Assembly: GCA_050949825.1 (NCBI GenBank)
Contig: JBMNGL010000007.1
Coordinates: 490,796 to 554,795, forward strand
Direction of reading: 5' to 3'
Source of the DNA: DTU019 sp050949825
GTDB lineage: Bacteria > Bacillota > Syntrophomonadia > Syntrophomonadales > Syntrophomonadaceae
DNA length: 64,000 nucleotides
The position numbers and the translations under genes were made by a program. This document shows positions 46,113-55,590 of the stretch, piece by piece (the first letter of the stretch is position 1; each line of letters starts with the position of its first letter). Under the pieces are notes generated by a model that was not told the origin of the DNA, did not search any database, and saw only the letters and a list, made by a program, of their open reading frames with translations.

Positions 46113-46880
46113 ATGATCATTCAAGAAAAGGTTGTTGTCATTTCAGGCGGGGCTTCGGGCCTGGGCGCAGCAGTGGCCCGCAGGCTGGCTGCCCGGGGAG
46201 CACAGGCGGCTTTGCTGGACATTAATGAGGAAAACGGAGCTGCGCTATGTAAAGAGCTGGGCAACAAATGCTGTTTCTTAAAAACAGATATCACCTCGGC
46301 ACCACAGGTACAGGCGGCCATAAACAAAATTGTTGATAGGGTAGATAGAATTGATATTGTGGTAAACTGTGCCGGCATTCCTGCCATGATGAAGATTTGT
46401 TCTCAGAAGGGGCCGCACGATCTGGATTACTTCAAAAAGGTAATTGAAGTAAACCTGGTGGGGCCTTTTAACGTAATGCGGTTGGCCCTGGTCAAGATGT
46501 TAAACAATGATCTCAATGATGAGGGCGGCAGAGGCGTAATAATTAATACGGCTTCTATTGCAGCCTTTGAAGGCCAAATTGGGCAGGCAGCTTACGCAGC
46601 GAGCAAAGGAGCACTGGCAGCTTTAACTCTTCCAGCGGCTCGCGACCTGGCAACCGAGGGGATAAGAGTGGTAGCGGTGGCTCCGGGGATATTTGATACT
46701 CCCATGCTAAACGTATTGTCTGAGAAAATACGCGACTCGCTGGGGAAAATGGCGCCCTTTCCTTCACGCCTGGGAAAACCTGACGAGTTTGCTCAATTGG
46801 TTCAACATATAATTGAAAATCCTATGCTAAACGGCGAAACCATTAGAATTGATGGAGCAATGCGAATGGCTCATAAATAA
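46113..46880 (+). CDS. SDR-family 3-hydroxyacyl-CoA dehydrogenase (type II-like)
   Basis: 255 residues, standard short-chain dehydrogenase length. NAD site SGGASGLGAA at residues 11-20, NCAGIP, and the catalytic Ser-Tyr-Lys as NTASIAAFEG followed by YAASKGALA. The phrase PFPSRLGKPDEFAQLV near the end and overall pattern match 3-hydroxyacyl-CoA dehydrogenase type II (HSD10-like). It would make the 3-ketoacyl-CoA substrate of the thiolase 32 bases upstream. Substrate chain length is not visible. Confidence 0.82.
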   Translation: MIIQEKVVVISGGASGLGAAVARRLAARGAQAALLDINEENGAALCKELGNKCCFLKTDITSAPQVQAAINKIVDRVDRIDIVVNCAGIPAMMKICSQKGPHDLDYFKKVIEVNLVGPFNVMRLALVKMLNNDLNDEGGRGVIINTASIAAFEGQIGQAAYAASKGALAALTLPAARDLATEGIRVVAVAPGIFDTPMLNVLSEKIRDSLGKMAPFPSRLGKPDEFAQLVQHIIENPMLNGETIRIDGAMRMAHK

Positions 46881-47018
46881 ATATTAAAAACAGATATTTT
46901 GGGCTGGGACAATTGTTCAGGTCCAATGATTATGCTAATATAATATTCACTATTTACCATTTATTAGCTTCGATTGTCCCTTTCTTTAACTTTGCCAGCA
47001 GTCTTAAAGGAGATCGAT

Positions 47019-48095
47019 ATGGCAGCAAATAATGGACGGCTCAAGATTGCCGATGTTGATCAAGTCATTCTCGAAAGCATTGCAACCGGGGTAATTATTA
47101 CCGATAACGATGCCCGCGTGGTCCTGATCAACAAGGCTGCCGAAGACATACTTGACTTGAGCAAACAGGAGGCCCTGGGAAATAGCTATTTTGAAGTTTT
47201 GGCTGAACAGAGCCGGGAATTGCTCATCAAAACATTTAACTATGTGGTTAAATCAGGTCGCCCTTTCATCGGCAACGATGTTGAAATAACCACTCGCAAG
47301 GGCGCCAATATAATTGTAAAGCCGTTTATTTCCCCAATAAGGGACCGTGAAGGCGTAATCTGGGGCATGGTTCTGATCTTTGACGATGTGACCGAGAAGC
47401 GGCAGATGGAAGAACATGTGCTAAGATCGGAAAAACTGGCTGCATTGGGGCAGTTGGCGATTGGGGTTGCTCATGAAATAAGAAATCCCCTGGGCTCCAT
47501 CAAGGGATTTGCCCTGATAATACAAAGAGATCTGCCGCCGGACCATCCCCTGCAGAAGTTTATCGATATAATCATTAAAGAGTCTGAACGTTTGGGAAAA
47601 GTAACCCAGGAATTGCTGGACTTTGCCAGACCTTCAAAAACCCAGTTATCCTATCTCAATGTCAACTGGTTCATAGAGAAGGTCTTGTTTTTGATTGAAA
47701 TGGAGAATACCAACAAAAAGATTACCTATATTCGCAACTTCAATGAGACAATCAAAGACATATATGCTTCAGAGGAACAACTTCAGCAGGTAATAATCAA
47801 CCTGCTGCAAAATTCCATTCAGGCTATTGGCAATAATGCCGGCACCATAAACATAGCTACCAGGCAGGTGCCATCGTGGGTGGAGATATCCATAAGCGAC
47901 AGCGGGGAGGGTATACCTCCCCAAATTTTAAGCAAGATATTCAACCCTTTTTTCACCACCCGCGAAAAAGGAACCGGTATGGGTCTGGCCATTGTGCACC
48001 AGATTATGGACAGGCATGGAGGGCATATACAGGTTAGCAGCCATCCCCAAAAAGGCAGCACCTTTGTCTTAAGATTTCCCATAGAAGGAATATAA
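47019..48095 (+). CDS. Soluble PAS-domain sensor histidine kinase (AtoS/NtrB-like)
   Basis: 358 residues. PAS domain about 15-130, H-box with phospho-acceptor His in GVAHEIRNPLGSIKG, and the ATPase domain with NLLQNSIQA (N box), SDSGEGIPP (G1) and GTGMGLAIVHQI (G2). No membrane span, so it senses an intracellular signal. ATG 47019 with AAAGGAG 6 bases upstream; the earlier in-frame start at 46974 lacks a site. It forms a pair with the response regulator 54 bases downstream. Together they resemble E. coli AtoSC, which controls short-chain acyl-CoA genes including a thiolase. Confidence 0.88.
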   Translation: MAANNGRLKIADVDQVILESIATGVIITDNDARVVLINKAAEDILDLSKQEALGNSYFEVLAEQSRELLIKTFNYVVKSGRPFIGNDVEITTRKGANIIVKPFISPIRDREGVIWGMVLIFDDVTEKRQMEEHVLRSEKLAALGQLAIGVAHEIRNPLGSIKGFALIIQRDLPPDHPLQKFIDIIIKESERLGKVTQELLDFARPSKTQLSYLNVNWFIEKVLFLIEMENTNKKITYIRNFNETIKDIYASEEQLQQVIINLLQNSIQAIGNNAGTINIATRQVPSWVEISISDSGEGIPPQILSKIFNPFFTTREKGTGMGLAIVHQIMDRHGGHIQVSSHPQKGSTFVLRFPIEGI

Positions 48096-48149
48096 AAGAT
48101 TATAATAAAGGCAATATTTGATTCTGAGATAATAGAGGGGGGAGAATCC

Positions 48150-49523
48150 TTGATCAGGGAATGCCCCACGATCTTAGTTGTTGAAGATGAAGAGCATATG
48201 TCCATGTTAATTGAAGAAGTCCTGTCCCGCAAGGGTTATCGGATCCTCACCGTCAATAATGGCCAGGATGCACTGCAAGCTCATCAGGACCACTCTATAG
48301 CCATTACTTTATTAGACATTAAGCTGCCCGGTTTAAGTGGGCTGGAAGTATTGGAAAAAATACATGCTTTAGACCATAGAGCAGTGGTTATAATGATTAC
48401 GGCCTATGGGAGTATTGATATAGCTGTAGAGGCCATGCACAAGGGCGCCAGTGATTTTCTTTCCAAACCCTTCGATCTTGACCGACTGGAAGGTGTCGTT
48501 GCCAAAGCCTTATCCACCTGGGAATTGGTTTCCGAAAATCGCTATTTGCGTCAGCAGTTGAAAGTATTAACAACTCCTGCCCAGTTGGTTGGCAACAGTA
48601 AAAGCATTGAAAGAGTCAGGCAATTGACGGAAAAGGTCGCTAATACTGATTATAGCGTTTTAATAACCGGAGAAAGCGGGACCGGAAAGAGCCTATTGGC
48701 CAAGATTATTCACGAACACAGCTCACGCCAAAGATGCCCTTTCATTAATGTTAATTGTGCCGCTATCCCTTCCAATCTGATTGAGAGCGAATTATTCGGA
48801 CATGAAAAAGGGGCCTTCACCGGCGCTGTACAAAGGAAGATCGGCAAGTTTGAACGCGCCAATAATGGCACCATTTTCCTTGATGAAATCAGCTGCCTTG
48901 ATTTAACAGCCCAGGCCAGCCTTTTGCATATATTGCAGGAACAACAGTATGAACGAGTGGGTGGAACCCGGACCCTCAAGGCCGATTTCAGGGTAATTGC
49001 GGCCAGCAATCAGGATCTCAAGCAGCTTGTAAAACAAGGGAAATTTCGCGAAGACCTGTTCTTCAGGCTTAATGCCTTCCCCATAGCCATGCCCTCATTA
49101 AAGGATATAAAAGAAGATATTATCCCTATGGCCCAATACTTGCTGCAGCGTTTGCAGCCCGGAAGAAAGCTGGTGATTGCTCCTGAATCAGCGATGCTTC
49201 TAAAAAATTACCCATGGCCGGGAAATGTCAGGGAAATGGAGAATGTCCTCAAACAAACCATTGTGCTTTTGGGAGACCATGAGATTATTCTGCCTTGCTA
49301 TTTGCCTTATGAGATTCACAGCAACGCCAACTGTATAACAGCACATGACAATTTGGCTATTGAAGGTGACAGCCTCAAAGAGATATTGAATAACCTGGAA
49401 AGGCAGATAATAATAAAAACACTAAATCAATGCAATTCCAAGGTTGATCTTGCCGCTGAACGATTAAAAATACCAGTTCGCACTCTTTATTATAGATTGA
49501 AAAAACTAGAAATCGGTAATTGA
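48150..49523 (+). CDS. Sigma-54-dependent response regulator (AtoC/NtrC-like)
   Basis: 457 residues. Receiver domain (acidic VVEDEEH, phosphorylated Asp in LLDIKLPG, Lys in LSKPF), AAA+ domain (GESGTGKS, EKGAFTGA, FLDEIS) and Fis-type HTH at the end (AAERLKIPVRTLYYRLKKL). It would be phosphorylated by the adjacent kinase and activate sigma-54 promoters. The sigma-54 promoter and inverted sites at 44708-44838 are its probable target. The start is TTG at 48150 after GGGGGGAG. Confidence 0.9.
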   Translation: MIRECPTILVVEDEEHMSMLIEEVLSRKGYRILTVNNGQDALQAHQDHSIAITLLDIKLPGLSGLEVLEKIHALDHRAVVIMITAYGSIDIAVEAMHKGASDFLSKPFDLDRLEGVVAKALSTWELVSENRYLRQQLKVLTTPAQLVGNSKSIERVRQLTEKVANTDYSVLITGESGTGKSLLAKIIHEHSSRQRCPFINVNCAAIPSNLIESELFGHEKGAFTGAVQRKIGKFERANNGTIFLDEISCLDLTAQASLLHILQEQQYERVGGTRTLKADFRVIAASNQDLKQLVKQGKFREDLFFRLNAFPIAMPSLKDIKEDIIPMAQYLLQRLQPGRKLVIAPESAMLLKNYPWPGNVREMENVLKQTIVLLGDHEIILPCYLPYEIHSNANCITAHDNLAIEGDSLKEILNNLERQIIIKTLNQCNSKVDLAAERLKIPVRTLYYRLKKLEIGN

Positions 49524-49574
49524 GACACACAAGGCAACGACATACATAAGGGCACGCTTCTCTTGTGGGCCTCT

Positions 49575-50399
49575 TTAAAATAAATCAATAGTTTCCATAT
49601 CCATGTCTAACAGGTTGACCAGCATTATTCGATTGCGCAGGAGTTCACCGCGACCGAGCAGTATCTTGACTATTTCGGCCACCTGCAGGCTGGCCACCAG
49701 GGCTGGGGTAAAAACCGGGGTGGATATACTTTTTTTCTCGCTGCTGAAGACCTTTGAATAGATTTTTTCAATTACTGATTCACCGGGGAACTGGGTGGTC
49801 AGCTGGCCAATCCAGCCTTCAACTGCCCCGTGCACCAGAGGTATTTGCAGCTCCCGGCATAAGGCGGATAATTGCAGTCGACTCGGGATGTTGTCAAGAG
49901 CATCTACCACCGCCTGATATCCGGCCAGCAGGGGAAGTCCCTTCACCCTGTCAAACTCAATGGTTATTCCCTGGATATTTGCCGCCGGGTTTATGGCCGC
50001 CACTCTTTTTAACGCAGCTTCAACTTTGCTCTGTCCGATTGCCTGAAGGCTGGACAGCAATTGTCGGTTCAGATTGTGCTCCTCAAAGCAGTCATAATCC
50101 CAGACCAGTATATTTCCCACGCCCAGGCGGGCCAACTGTTCGACTACATTCCCGCCCAGACCACCACAACCGATAACCGCCACTCTGGCGTTCATCAGGA
50201 CCTGTTGCTCCGTTGCGGTAATGGTTCCAATATTGCGCCGGTAGCGCAGGGGTACAACTTCCTGCTGCATCGCCAGCTTTTCCATATCCGGCAGCGAGAT
50301 GCCAGCTCTGACTGCCAGATCTCGGGCATTTTTAAGCGAGACCCAGCCCGCGCCGCTGTAATCCATCAGTAAATCAATGATTTCTTTATCCATATTCAT
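49575..50399 (-). CDS. MoeB/ThiF-family adenylyltransferase (E1-like)
   Basis: About 274 residues. The nucleotide site GCGGLGGNVVEQLARLG and the phrase DYDCFEEHNLNRQLL are typical of ThiF/MoeB/HesA proteins, which adenylate the C-terminal Gly-Gly of a small sulfur-carrier protein. The partner is the ThiS/MoaD-like gene directly upstream. No CxxC zinc motifs are seen in the C-terminus, unlike E. coli MoeB. Start uncertain among GTG 50405, ATG 50399 and ATG 50393. Last gene of the aldehyde oxidoreductase operon, so probably serves tungsten-pterin cofactor synthesis. Confidence 0.82.
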   Translation of the reverse strand: MNMDKEIIDLLMDYSGAGWVSLKNARDLAVRAGISLPDMEKLAMQQEVVPLRYRRNIGTITATEQQVLMNARVAVIGCGGLGGNVVEQLARLGVGNILVWDYDCFEEHNLNRQLLSSLQAIGQSKVEAALKRVAAINPAANIQGITIEFDRVKGLPLLAGYQAVVDALDNIPSRLQLSALCRELQIPLVHGAVEGWIGQLTTQFPGESVIEKIYSKVFSSEKKSISTPVFTPALVASLQVAEIVKILLGRGELLRNRIMLVNLLDMDMETIDLF

Positions 50400-50406
50400 T
50401 TTCACC

Positions 50407-50637
50407 TCACCCCCCTGCCACAGGAGGAAAGATGGCTAAAACATCCCCATCCTTCAATATGCTGTCCAGGTTGGTATGTCTGCCATTTACAAACAAGATC
50501 CCGATATTTCGTTCATTGGCGGTGATGGAAAGGGCGTCTAAAACCTGCAGCACACTCGTTCCTTCCGGGAATTCAAGGATACTGGTTTTAAAACGACCTT
50601 TCCGCAGGAAAGCAAATAACTTTATGGTTACCTTCAT
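50407..50637 (-). CDS. MoaD/ThiS-family sulfur carrier
   Basis: 76 residues ending in FPPVAGG; the terminal Gly-Gly is the site of adenylation and thiocarboxylation. Beta-grasp pattern (IKLFAFLRKG, VNGRHTN, DGDVLAIFPP). Strong GGAGG start. It is paired with the E1-like protein that follows. Such pairs are common in operons for tungsten aldehyde oxidoreductases, where they give sulfur to the pterin dithiolene. Confidence 0.87.
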   Translation of the reverse strand: MKVTIKLFAFLRKGRFKTSILEFPEGTSVLQVLDALSITANERNIGILFVNGRHTNLDSILKDGDVLAIFPPVAGG

Positions 50638-50681
50638 CGCTCTATCCTCCGTTGCTGTCGCGGCCTTATTGTCCCGACCGG

Positions 50682-51425
50682 CTAGTTGGTATTAAAATGC
50701 TTGATTTTAACCGCTGTATCCCGTTTTCTACAGTCTTCGCAGAGCCTTTCCGGGTAGACAAACTCCTGATGCTTGCTGGCCAGATGATCTAATTCCTCTT
50801 TAGTGGCAAAGAATTTGCCACAGTGATAACAAGCCTGGAGCTCAAAGCTTTTGTGCCAGATGACTCTGCGGTTTCCCTCCTCCACCATTTCAATCGCTCC
50901 GGTGGGGCAGACCCGGGCGCAGGTGCCGCAGCCAATGCAGGTTTCTGCCGCCTGCTCATAAGGGGTAGCCACTTTTTTCTCGGTTCCCCGCAAAATGAGG
51001 GATATGGCATTGGTGCCGATTTCTTCACAGGCTTTGACACAGAGGTTGCACAGGATGCAGCGTTCTTCGGGGTTTTCCTTGAGCGAGTTTTCACCGCATC
51101 CGTATTCCCGGTAAAGCTTTTCCAGTTCCGGACTCCCCGTAGCCCGTTTATATAACAGCATAATAATATTGCGCCTGATTTTATCAATAACCGGACTCGA
51201 AGTCCTGACCTCGATTTCTTTCTTCAACGGATAGGTGCAGGCCGCCACCAGGTTCCGCCGTCCGCCTTCATTAACCTCCACCATGCATAGGCGGCAGCGT
51301 CCCTCACCCTTTAAAGCTTCATGATAACAGAGGGTGGGAAGATTGATCCCGGCTCGTTTAACCGCTTCCAATAGCGATTCCCCGTGTACTGCGCTGATCT
51401 CTTGCCCGTCAACTATTATTTTCAT
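50682..51425 (-). CDS. NuoG/HndD-like Fe-S subunit
   Basis: 247 residues. An N-terminal 2Fe-2S ferredoxin domain (CYHEALKGEGRCRLCMVEV) and a His/Cys motif region are followed by two 4Fe-4S motifs (CILCNLCVKAC and CIGCGTCARVCP). The last ~50 residues carry CYHCGKFF, then LASKH and LCEDCRKR, a further metal-binding knob. It corresponds to the N-terminal electron-transfer part of NuoG or [FeFe] hydrogenase, without a catalytic domain. Probably one of three subunits (with 51439 and 53228) that link the aldehyde oxidoreductase to NAD(H). Confidence 0.85.
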   Translation of the reverse strand: MKIIVDGQEISAVHGESLLEAVKRAGINLPTLCYHEALKGEGRCRLCMVEVNEGGRRNLVAACTYPLKKEIEVRTSSPVIDKIRRNIIMLLYKRATGSPELEKLYREYGCGENSLKENPEERCILCNLCVKACEEIGTNAISLILRGTEKKVATPYEQAAETCIGCGTCARVCPTGAIEMVEEGNRRVIWHKSFELQACYHCGKFFATKEELDHLASKHQEFVYPERLCEDCRKRDTAVKIKHFNTN

Positions 51426-51438
51426 TTTTCCTACCCTC

Positions 51439-53238
51439 CTACTTTACCTTTACGGCCTGGGAATTACAGCGGTTGAAACAATCACCGCAGCGAATGCATA
51501 CGTCCTGCTTAATGGTATGGGGCTGCTTCATTTCACCGAGTATGGCATTCACCGGGCAGTTCTTTTCGCATAAACCACAGCCATTGCATTTTTCCGGGTC
51601 TACATAAAACTCGGTGAGGCTGCGGCAGACCCCGGCTGCACAGCGATGCTGCCTGATGTGGCTTTCATATTCTTCCCGGAAATATTTAAGGGTTGATAGC
51701 ACAGGGTTGGGGGCGGTCTTGCCCAGCGCGCACGAAGAAGCCAACTGCAGGGTTTCTCCCAGGTCTTCCAGCATCACCAAATCGTCTTCTTCTCCCCGAC
51801 CTTCACAAATTCGGCTTATAACCTCCAGCATGCGCTCGATTCCTTCCCGGCAGGGGACACATTTGCCACAGGACTCTCCGGCCAGAAATTGCAGGTAATA
51901 ACGGGCCACCTCCACCATGCAGGTGTGGTCGTCCATAACGATAAGCCCTCCGGACCCCATCATCGATCCGGCGGCAGTCAGAGAATCGAAATCCACCTTC
52001 AGATCCAGAAGATCGGCGGGAATGCACCCTCCGGAAGGTCCCCCGGTCTGTACTGCTTTGAAATCTCTGCCTTTGAGAATTCCTCCGCCGACATCATAGA
52101 TTATTTCGCGCAGGGTGGTCCCCATGGGTACTTCCACCAGCCCGGTATTGACCACCTTGCCCACCAGAGAAAACACTTTGGTGCCTTTGCTCTTCTCAGT
52201 TCCGATGGAAGCAAACCTTTCCGCTCCCTCCAGAATAATGACCGGGATGTTGGCCCAGGTTTCTACATTGTTGATCACCGTCGGCTTTCCCCACAGGCCT
52301 TTCTCGGTAGGAAACACGTACTTGTCGCGGGGTTCTCCCACATTTCCTTCGATAGAGGTAATAAGGGCTGTTTCTTCACCGCAAACAAAGGCGCCGCCCC
52401 CGCGGACGATTTCGATATCAAAAGCCCAGCCCCGATCCAGGATGTCCTGACCGAGGTAGCCATTGGCTCTGGCATCCTGAATGGCCAGGGTAAGATTAGT
52501 GATGGCCAGACTGTATTCATCACGTACATAAATAAAGCCCTTGTGGGCGCCAATCGCCAGCGAGGCAATGAGCATGCCTTCAATGACCGTGTGCGGATCG
52601 CCTTCCATGATACTGCGATCCATAAAAGCCCCCGGGTCTCCTTCGTCGCCATTGCAAACCACATATTTGTCTGCTCCTGCTTGATCTGCGCAGCTCTGCC
52701 ATTTAATGCCGGTGGGGAATCCGGCTCCTCCACGACCACGTAAACCTGAGCGTTTGATTTCATCCAGGATATCCTGCGGCGACATGGCAAAGGCCTTGTG
52801 CAGGGCTTGATAGCCCCCATATTCATGGTAATCATCCAGGGAGGCAGGATCGATTTCACCGATATGCCGCAGGGCAATCTTATGCTGCTTCTGGTAAAAA
52901 TTGATCTCGCGATGGGATCTTACCTTCTTCTTGGTGGCCGGATCACGGTAGAGCAGCTTTTTTACCAGTTCTCCGTTATTGATGGTCTTGTCGATGATTT
53001 CTTCAACATGCTCAGGCCGCACACGGCAATAGGTGATGTCGTCAGGTACGATTTTTACCAGGGGCCCCTGTTCACACCAGCCGTTGCAGCCCGTGGCTTT
53101 AGTATAAGCTTTTACCTGCACTCCCGCATCGGGAGCCAGTTGACTGCAAAAGGCATGAAAAACATCCATGCTGCCGTTGGCCTGGCAACCGGTTCCGCAG
53201 CAGACCAGTATTGTTTTTGCGTTCAAATTAGTTTTCAT
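51439..53238 (-). CDS. NuoF/HydB-like FMN, NAD(H)-binding subunit
   Basis: 599 residues. The N-terminal ~100 residues are a thioredoxin-like 2Fe-2S domain (CCGTGCQANG). Then the NuoF core: RGRGGAGFPTGIKW (NADH site), GDEGDPGAF (FMN), CGKCVPCREG (4Fe-4S). The C-terminal ferredoxin part has CNGCGLCEKNCP and CIRCGDCFNRC. The length and extra ferredoxin domain match HydB/HndC and the Bfu-type bifurcating subunits rather than complex I NuoF. The start overlaps the NuoE-like gene by 11 bases. Confidence 0.9.
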   Translation of the reverse strand: MKTNLNAKTILVCCGTGCQANGSMDVFHAFCSQLAPDAGVQVKAYTKATGCNGWCEQGPLVKIVPDDITYCRVRPEHVEEIIDKTINNGELVKKLLYRDPATKKKVRSHREINFYQKQHKIALRHIGEIDPASLDDYHEYGGYQALHKAFAMSPQDILDEIKRSGLRGRGGAGFPTGIKWQSCADQAGADKYVVCNGDEGDPGAFMDRSIMEGDPHTVIEGMLIASLAIGAHKGFIYVRDEYSLAITNLTLAIQDARANGYLGQDILDRGWAFDIEIVRGGGAFVCGEETALITSIEGNVGEPRDKYVFPTEKGLWGKPTVINNVETWANIPVIILEGAERFASIGTEKSKGTKVFSLVGKVVNTGLVEVPMGTTLREIIYDVGGGILKGRDFKAVQTGGPSGGCIPADLLDLKVDFDSLTAAGSMMGSGGLIVMDDHTCMVEVARYYLQFLAGESCGKCVPCREGIERMLEVISRICEGRGEEDDLVMLEDLGETLQLASSCALGKTAPNPVLSTLKYFREEYESHIRQHRCAAGVCRSLTEFYVDPEKCNGCGLCEKNCPVNAILGEMKQPHTIKQDVCIRCGDCFNRCNSQAVKVK

Positions 53239-53722
53239 CTGCTTGCCCCCTCAGAACGCTGATGATCTCCAGGATTCCCGATGAAGAAACCTTGGAATAG
53301 ACCTTTTCGTTCACTACCATTACCGGAGCAATGGCACAGGCCCCGATGCAGTTGACGGTTTCTATGGAAAAAACCCCGTCTTCTGTGGTTTGCCCCGGTT
53401 TGATTCTCAGGGTGTTATATACTTGATCGATGAGAACTGCCGAGCTTTTAATATGGCAGGCAGTGCCGTCGCACACTTTTATATGGTATTTGCCCCGGGG
53501 CACCAGGCTAAAAGCCTTATAAAAGGTGGCCATAGCATAGACCCGGCTAAAAGGTGTCTGTGCATGCTCAGCTATTTGTTCCAGCCCTTCCCGGGGCAGG
53601 TAATTGCACTTTTTTTGTAAATCCTGCATCATGGCCAGTATATAGCGTTTTTCACCCGGGTAAGACCGGATAATTGATTCGATTTCCGCCTCATAACGGC
53701 TTGCTTCCCCAGCCATATCCAT
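53228..53722 (-). CDS. NuoE-like 2Fe-2S subunit
   Basis: 164 residues in the thioredoxin-like 2Fe-2S fold. Cluster Cys residues are in CDGTACHIK and NCIGACAIAPVM. Start ATG with AAGGAGG. It is the small partner of the NuoF-like protein and would pass electrons between NADH and the ferredoxin subunits. Confidence 0.9.
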   Translation of the reverse strand: MDMAGEASRYEAEIESIIRSYPGEKRYILAMMQDLQKKCNYLPREGLEQIAEHAQTPFSRVYAMATFYKAFSLVPRGKYHIKVCDGTACHIKSSAVLIDQVYNTLRIKPGQTTEDGVFSIETVNCIGACAIAPVMVVNEKVYSKVSSSGILEIISVLRGQADEN

Positions 53723-53782
53723 ATTGCCTCCTTATCCAGGCCGGATGCCAACTGGCATCCGGCCCCTGCTTTATAAAATGCA

Positions 53783-55588
53783 CTATGACAGGCCCAGTTC
53801 CTCTCTCTTGGCCGGGCTGGGAACCCCTTCTTCATCCCAACCCCGCAGTTGATAGTATTCGGGAAGCATTTTATCCAGATGATTGACCCGGCCCTTCTGA
53901 GGTCCGCCTTTTATAGACTCCTCAAGGAGTCTCTTGGGCAGACAGTCATCTTTGCGGGTAAAACCAGCTCCCAAATTAAAGAGTTTTTCCAGATTCCAGA
54001 TGCGTTCTCCAGCCTGCAGGAACTGTTCATCACTCATGTTTACGCCGGTGGCTTCTCTGATTTGAGCAGCAATCTCGGGCAGCCCAATGGCAAAAGTGGT
54101 AAACAGACAGATGCCCGATGAGTCTACCAGAGCGGTCAGGTCCTGGAAAAGTTTTAATAAAGCCGCTTTACCCTCGGTAACCGACGGATCAGATGCAACT
54201 GGAATACTCAAAATCTCCGGTGAAGTCATGTAGCCCCTTACATGACAGCCGCCCCGGTTGGATGTGGCATAATTAAGGCCGATGCCTTGTTGCCCACGGG
54301 GATCATAGGCTGGCAGCTCCTGCTTTTTAACGGTCATGGAGAACTCCGGATGTCCGTATTTTTCGGCCAGGCGATAGGAGCCTTCGGCTAGTTGATCACC
54401 AAAACCCTGGCGGTAGGCGGTCTTGGTAACCATCTCCACCATCATGTCCGGATCTCCCCAATGCAAAGGCCTTTCTACATCCTGGGGCGGGATAATATCC
54501 TTCTGATACATCTCTACGGCACAGCTCAAGGTGGAACCCAGGGTTATGGGGTCCATGCCCAGTTGATTGCAGATGAAATTGGCTTTCGACACGGCTTCAA
54601 AGTCATCGATGGCCAAATCGGCTCCGAAAGCCCAGGTAGCTTCGTATTCCGGGCCTTCACCACGACTTTTAAATCTGCCCTGGCTGATTTTGGTCACCCT
54701 TCCGCAGCCGATCGAGCAGCCAAAACAGCCCTTATTTCTGACCAGGTATTTTTCGGCCTGGTATTCCCCGGATATTCTTTCCGCTCCGCTGAAAACTGAA
54801 GCTTCACTGAAATTTTTATACGGTAGTCCGCCGTGTTCATTAAGGATATTGACCAGGATATTGGTGCCATAAGCAGCCAGGCCCTGGCCGGTAACCGGGT
54901 GGTTAACCAGTTTGTTGCGGGCGTCGGTGACCGCCTCCATAAAGCCCTGGACACTTGCCACTTTGATGCCCCCGCTTCCTCGAACGGCAATGGCTTTCAG
55001 GTTCTTAGAGCCCAGGACGGCTCCCACCCCGGAACGGCCGGCAGCCCGACTATACTCGTTAATAATGCAGGCGAATTTCACCAGGTTTTCCCCGGCCGGT
55101 CCGATGCAGGCTACCTTGGCTTCATCATTGGTGGCAGCTTTAATCATGTCCGTGGTTTCAACTACGTCTTTCCCCCATAATTCGCTGGCGTCCCGGATTT
55201 CAACAAGTTCGTTATAAATCCATAGGTATACGGGATGTTCAGCCTTGCCTTCGATGATGATTCCATCAAAACCGGCGTATTTCAGTTCCGGTCCGAAGCT
55301 ACCTCCCGAATTAGAGGCGGCGATGGTTCCGTTCAAGAGGCCTTTGGTGACTACATTATATCTACCTCCTGATGTTGCCAGGGTTCCGGTAAGCGGTCCG
55401 GTCATAAAAATGACTTTATTTTCAGGACTTAAAGGAGCAATTTTAGGATCTACCTCATCACAGTATATTTTGGTGCCCAGACCCCGGGCGCCGATATAGT
55501 CTCTCAGATCCTTGCGATTTAAATCTTCCATTTTGGTAGTGCCACTGGTCAAATCAACCCTCAATACTTTACCCATCCATCCGAACAT
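53783..55588 (-). CDS. Tungsten-containing aldehyde ferredoxin oxidoreductase family catalytic subunit
   Basis: 601 residues, typical for the AOR family. The N-terminal domain carries the pterin and cluster sites: ARGLGTKIY, GRYNVVTKG, then NSGGSFGPELKYAG and AAGRSGVGAVLGSKNLKA. 4Fe-4S Cys residues are CFGCSIGC plus the distant Cys in SSGICLF. It oxidises an aldehyde to the acid (or the reverse). The ATG at 55588 follows GAGGAGGTGATC; the ORF upstream of it is rejected. With the ferredoxin and NuoEFG-like subunits it resembles the electron-bifurcating WOR-Bfu arrangement. Substrate unknown. Confidence 0.9.
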   Translation of the reverse strand: MFGWMGKVLRVDLTSGTTKMEDLNRKDLRDYIGARGLGTKIYCDEVDPKIAPLSPENKVIFMTGPLTGTLATSGGRYNVVTKGLLNGTIAASNSGGSFGPELKYAGFDGIIIEGKAEHPVYLWIYNELVEIRDASELWGKDVVETTDMIKAATNDEAKVACIGPAGENLVKFACIINEYSRAAGRSGVGAVLGSKNLKAIAVRGSGGIKVASVQGFMEAVTDARNKLVNHPVTGQGLAAYGTNILVNILNEHGGLPYKNFSEASVFSGAERISGEYQAEKYLVRNKGCFGCSIGCGRVTKISQGRFKSRGEGPEYEATWAFGADLAIDDFEAVSKANFICNQLGMDPITLGSTLSCAVEMYQKDIIPPQDVERPLHWGDPDMMVEMVTKTAYRQGFGDQLAEGSYRLAEKYGHPEFSMTVKKQELPAYDPRGQQGIGLNYATSNRGGCHVRGYMTSPEILSIPVASDPSVTEGKAALLKLFQDLTALVDSSGICLFTTFAIGLPEIAAQIREATGVNMSDEQFLQAGERIWNLEKLFNLGAGFTRKDDCLPKRLLEESIKGGPQKGRVNHLDKMLPEYYQLRGWDEEGVPSPAKREELGLS

Positions 55589-55590
55589 GA

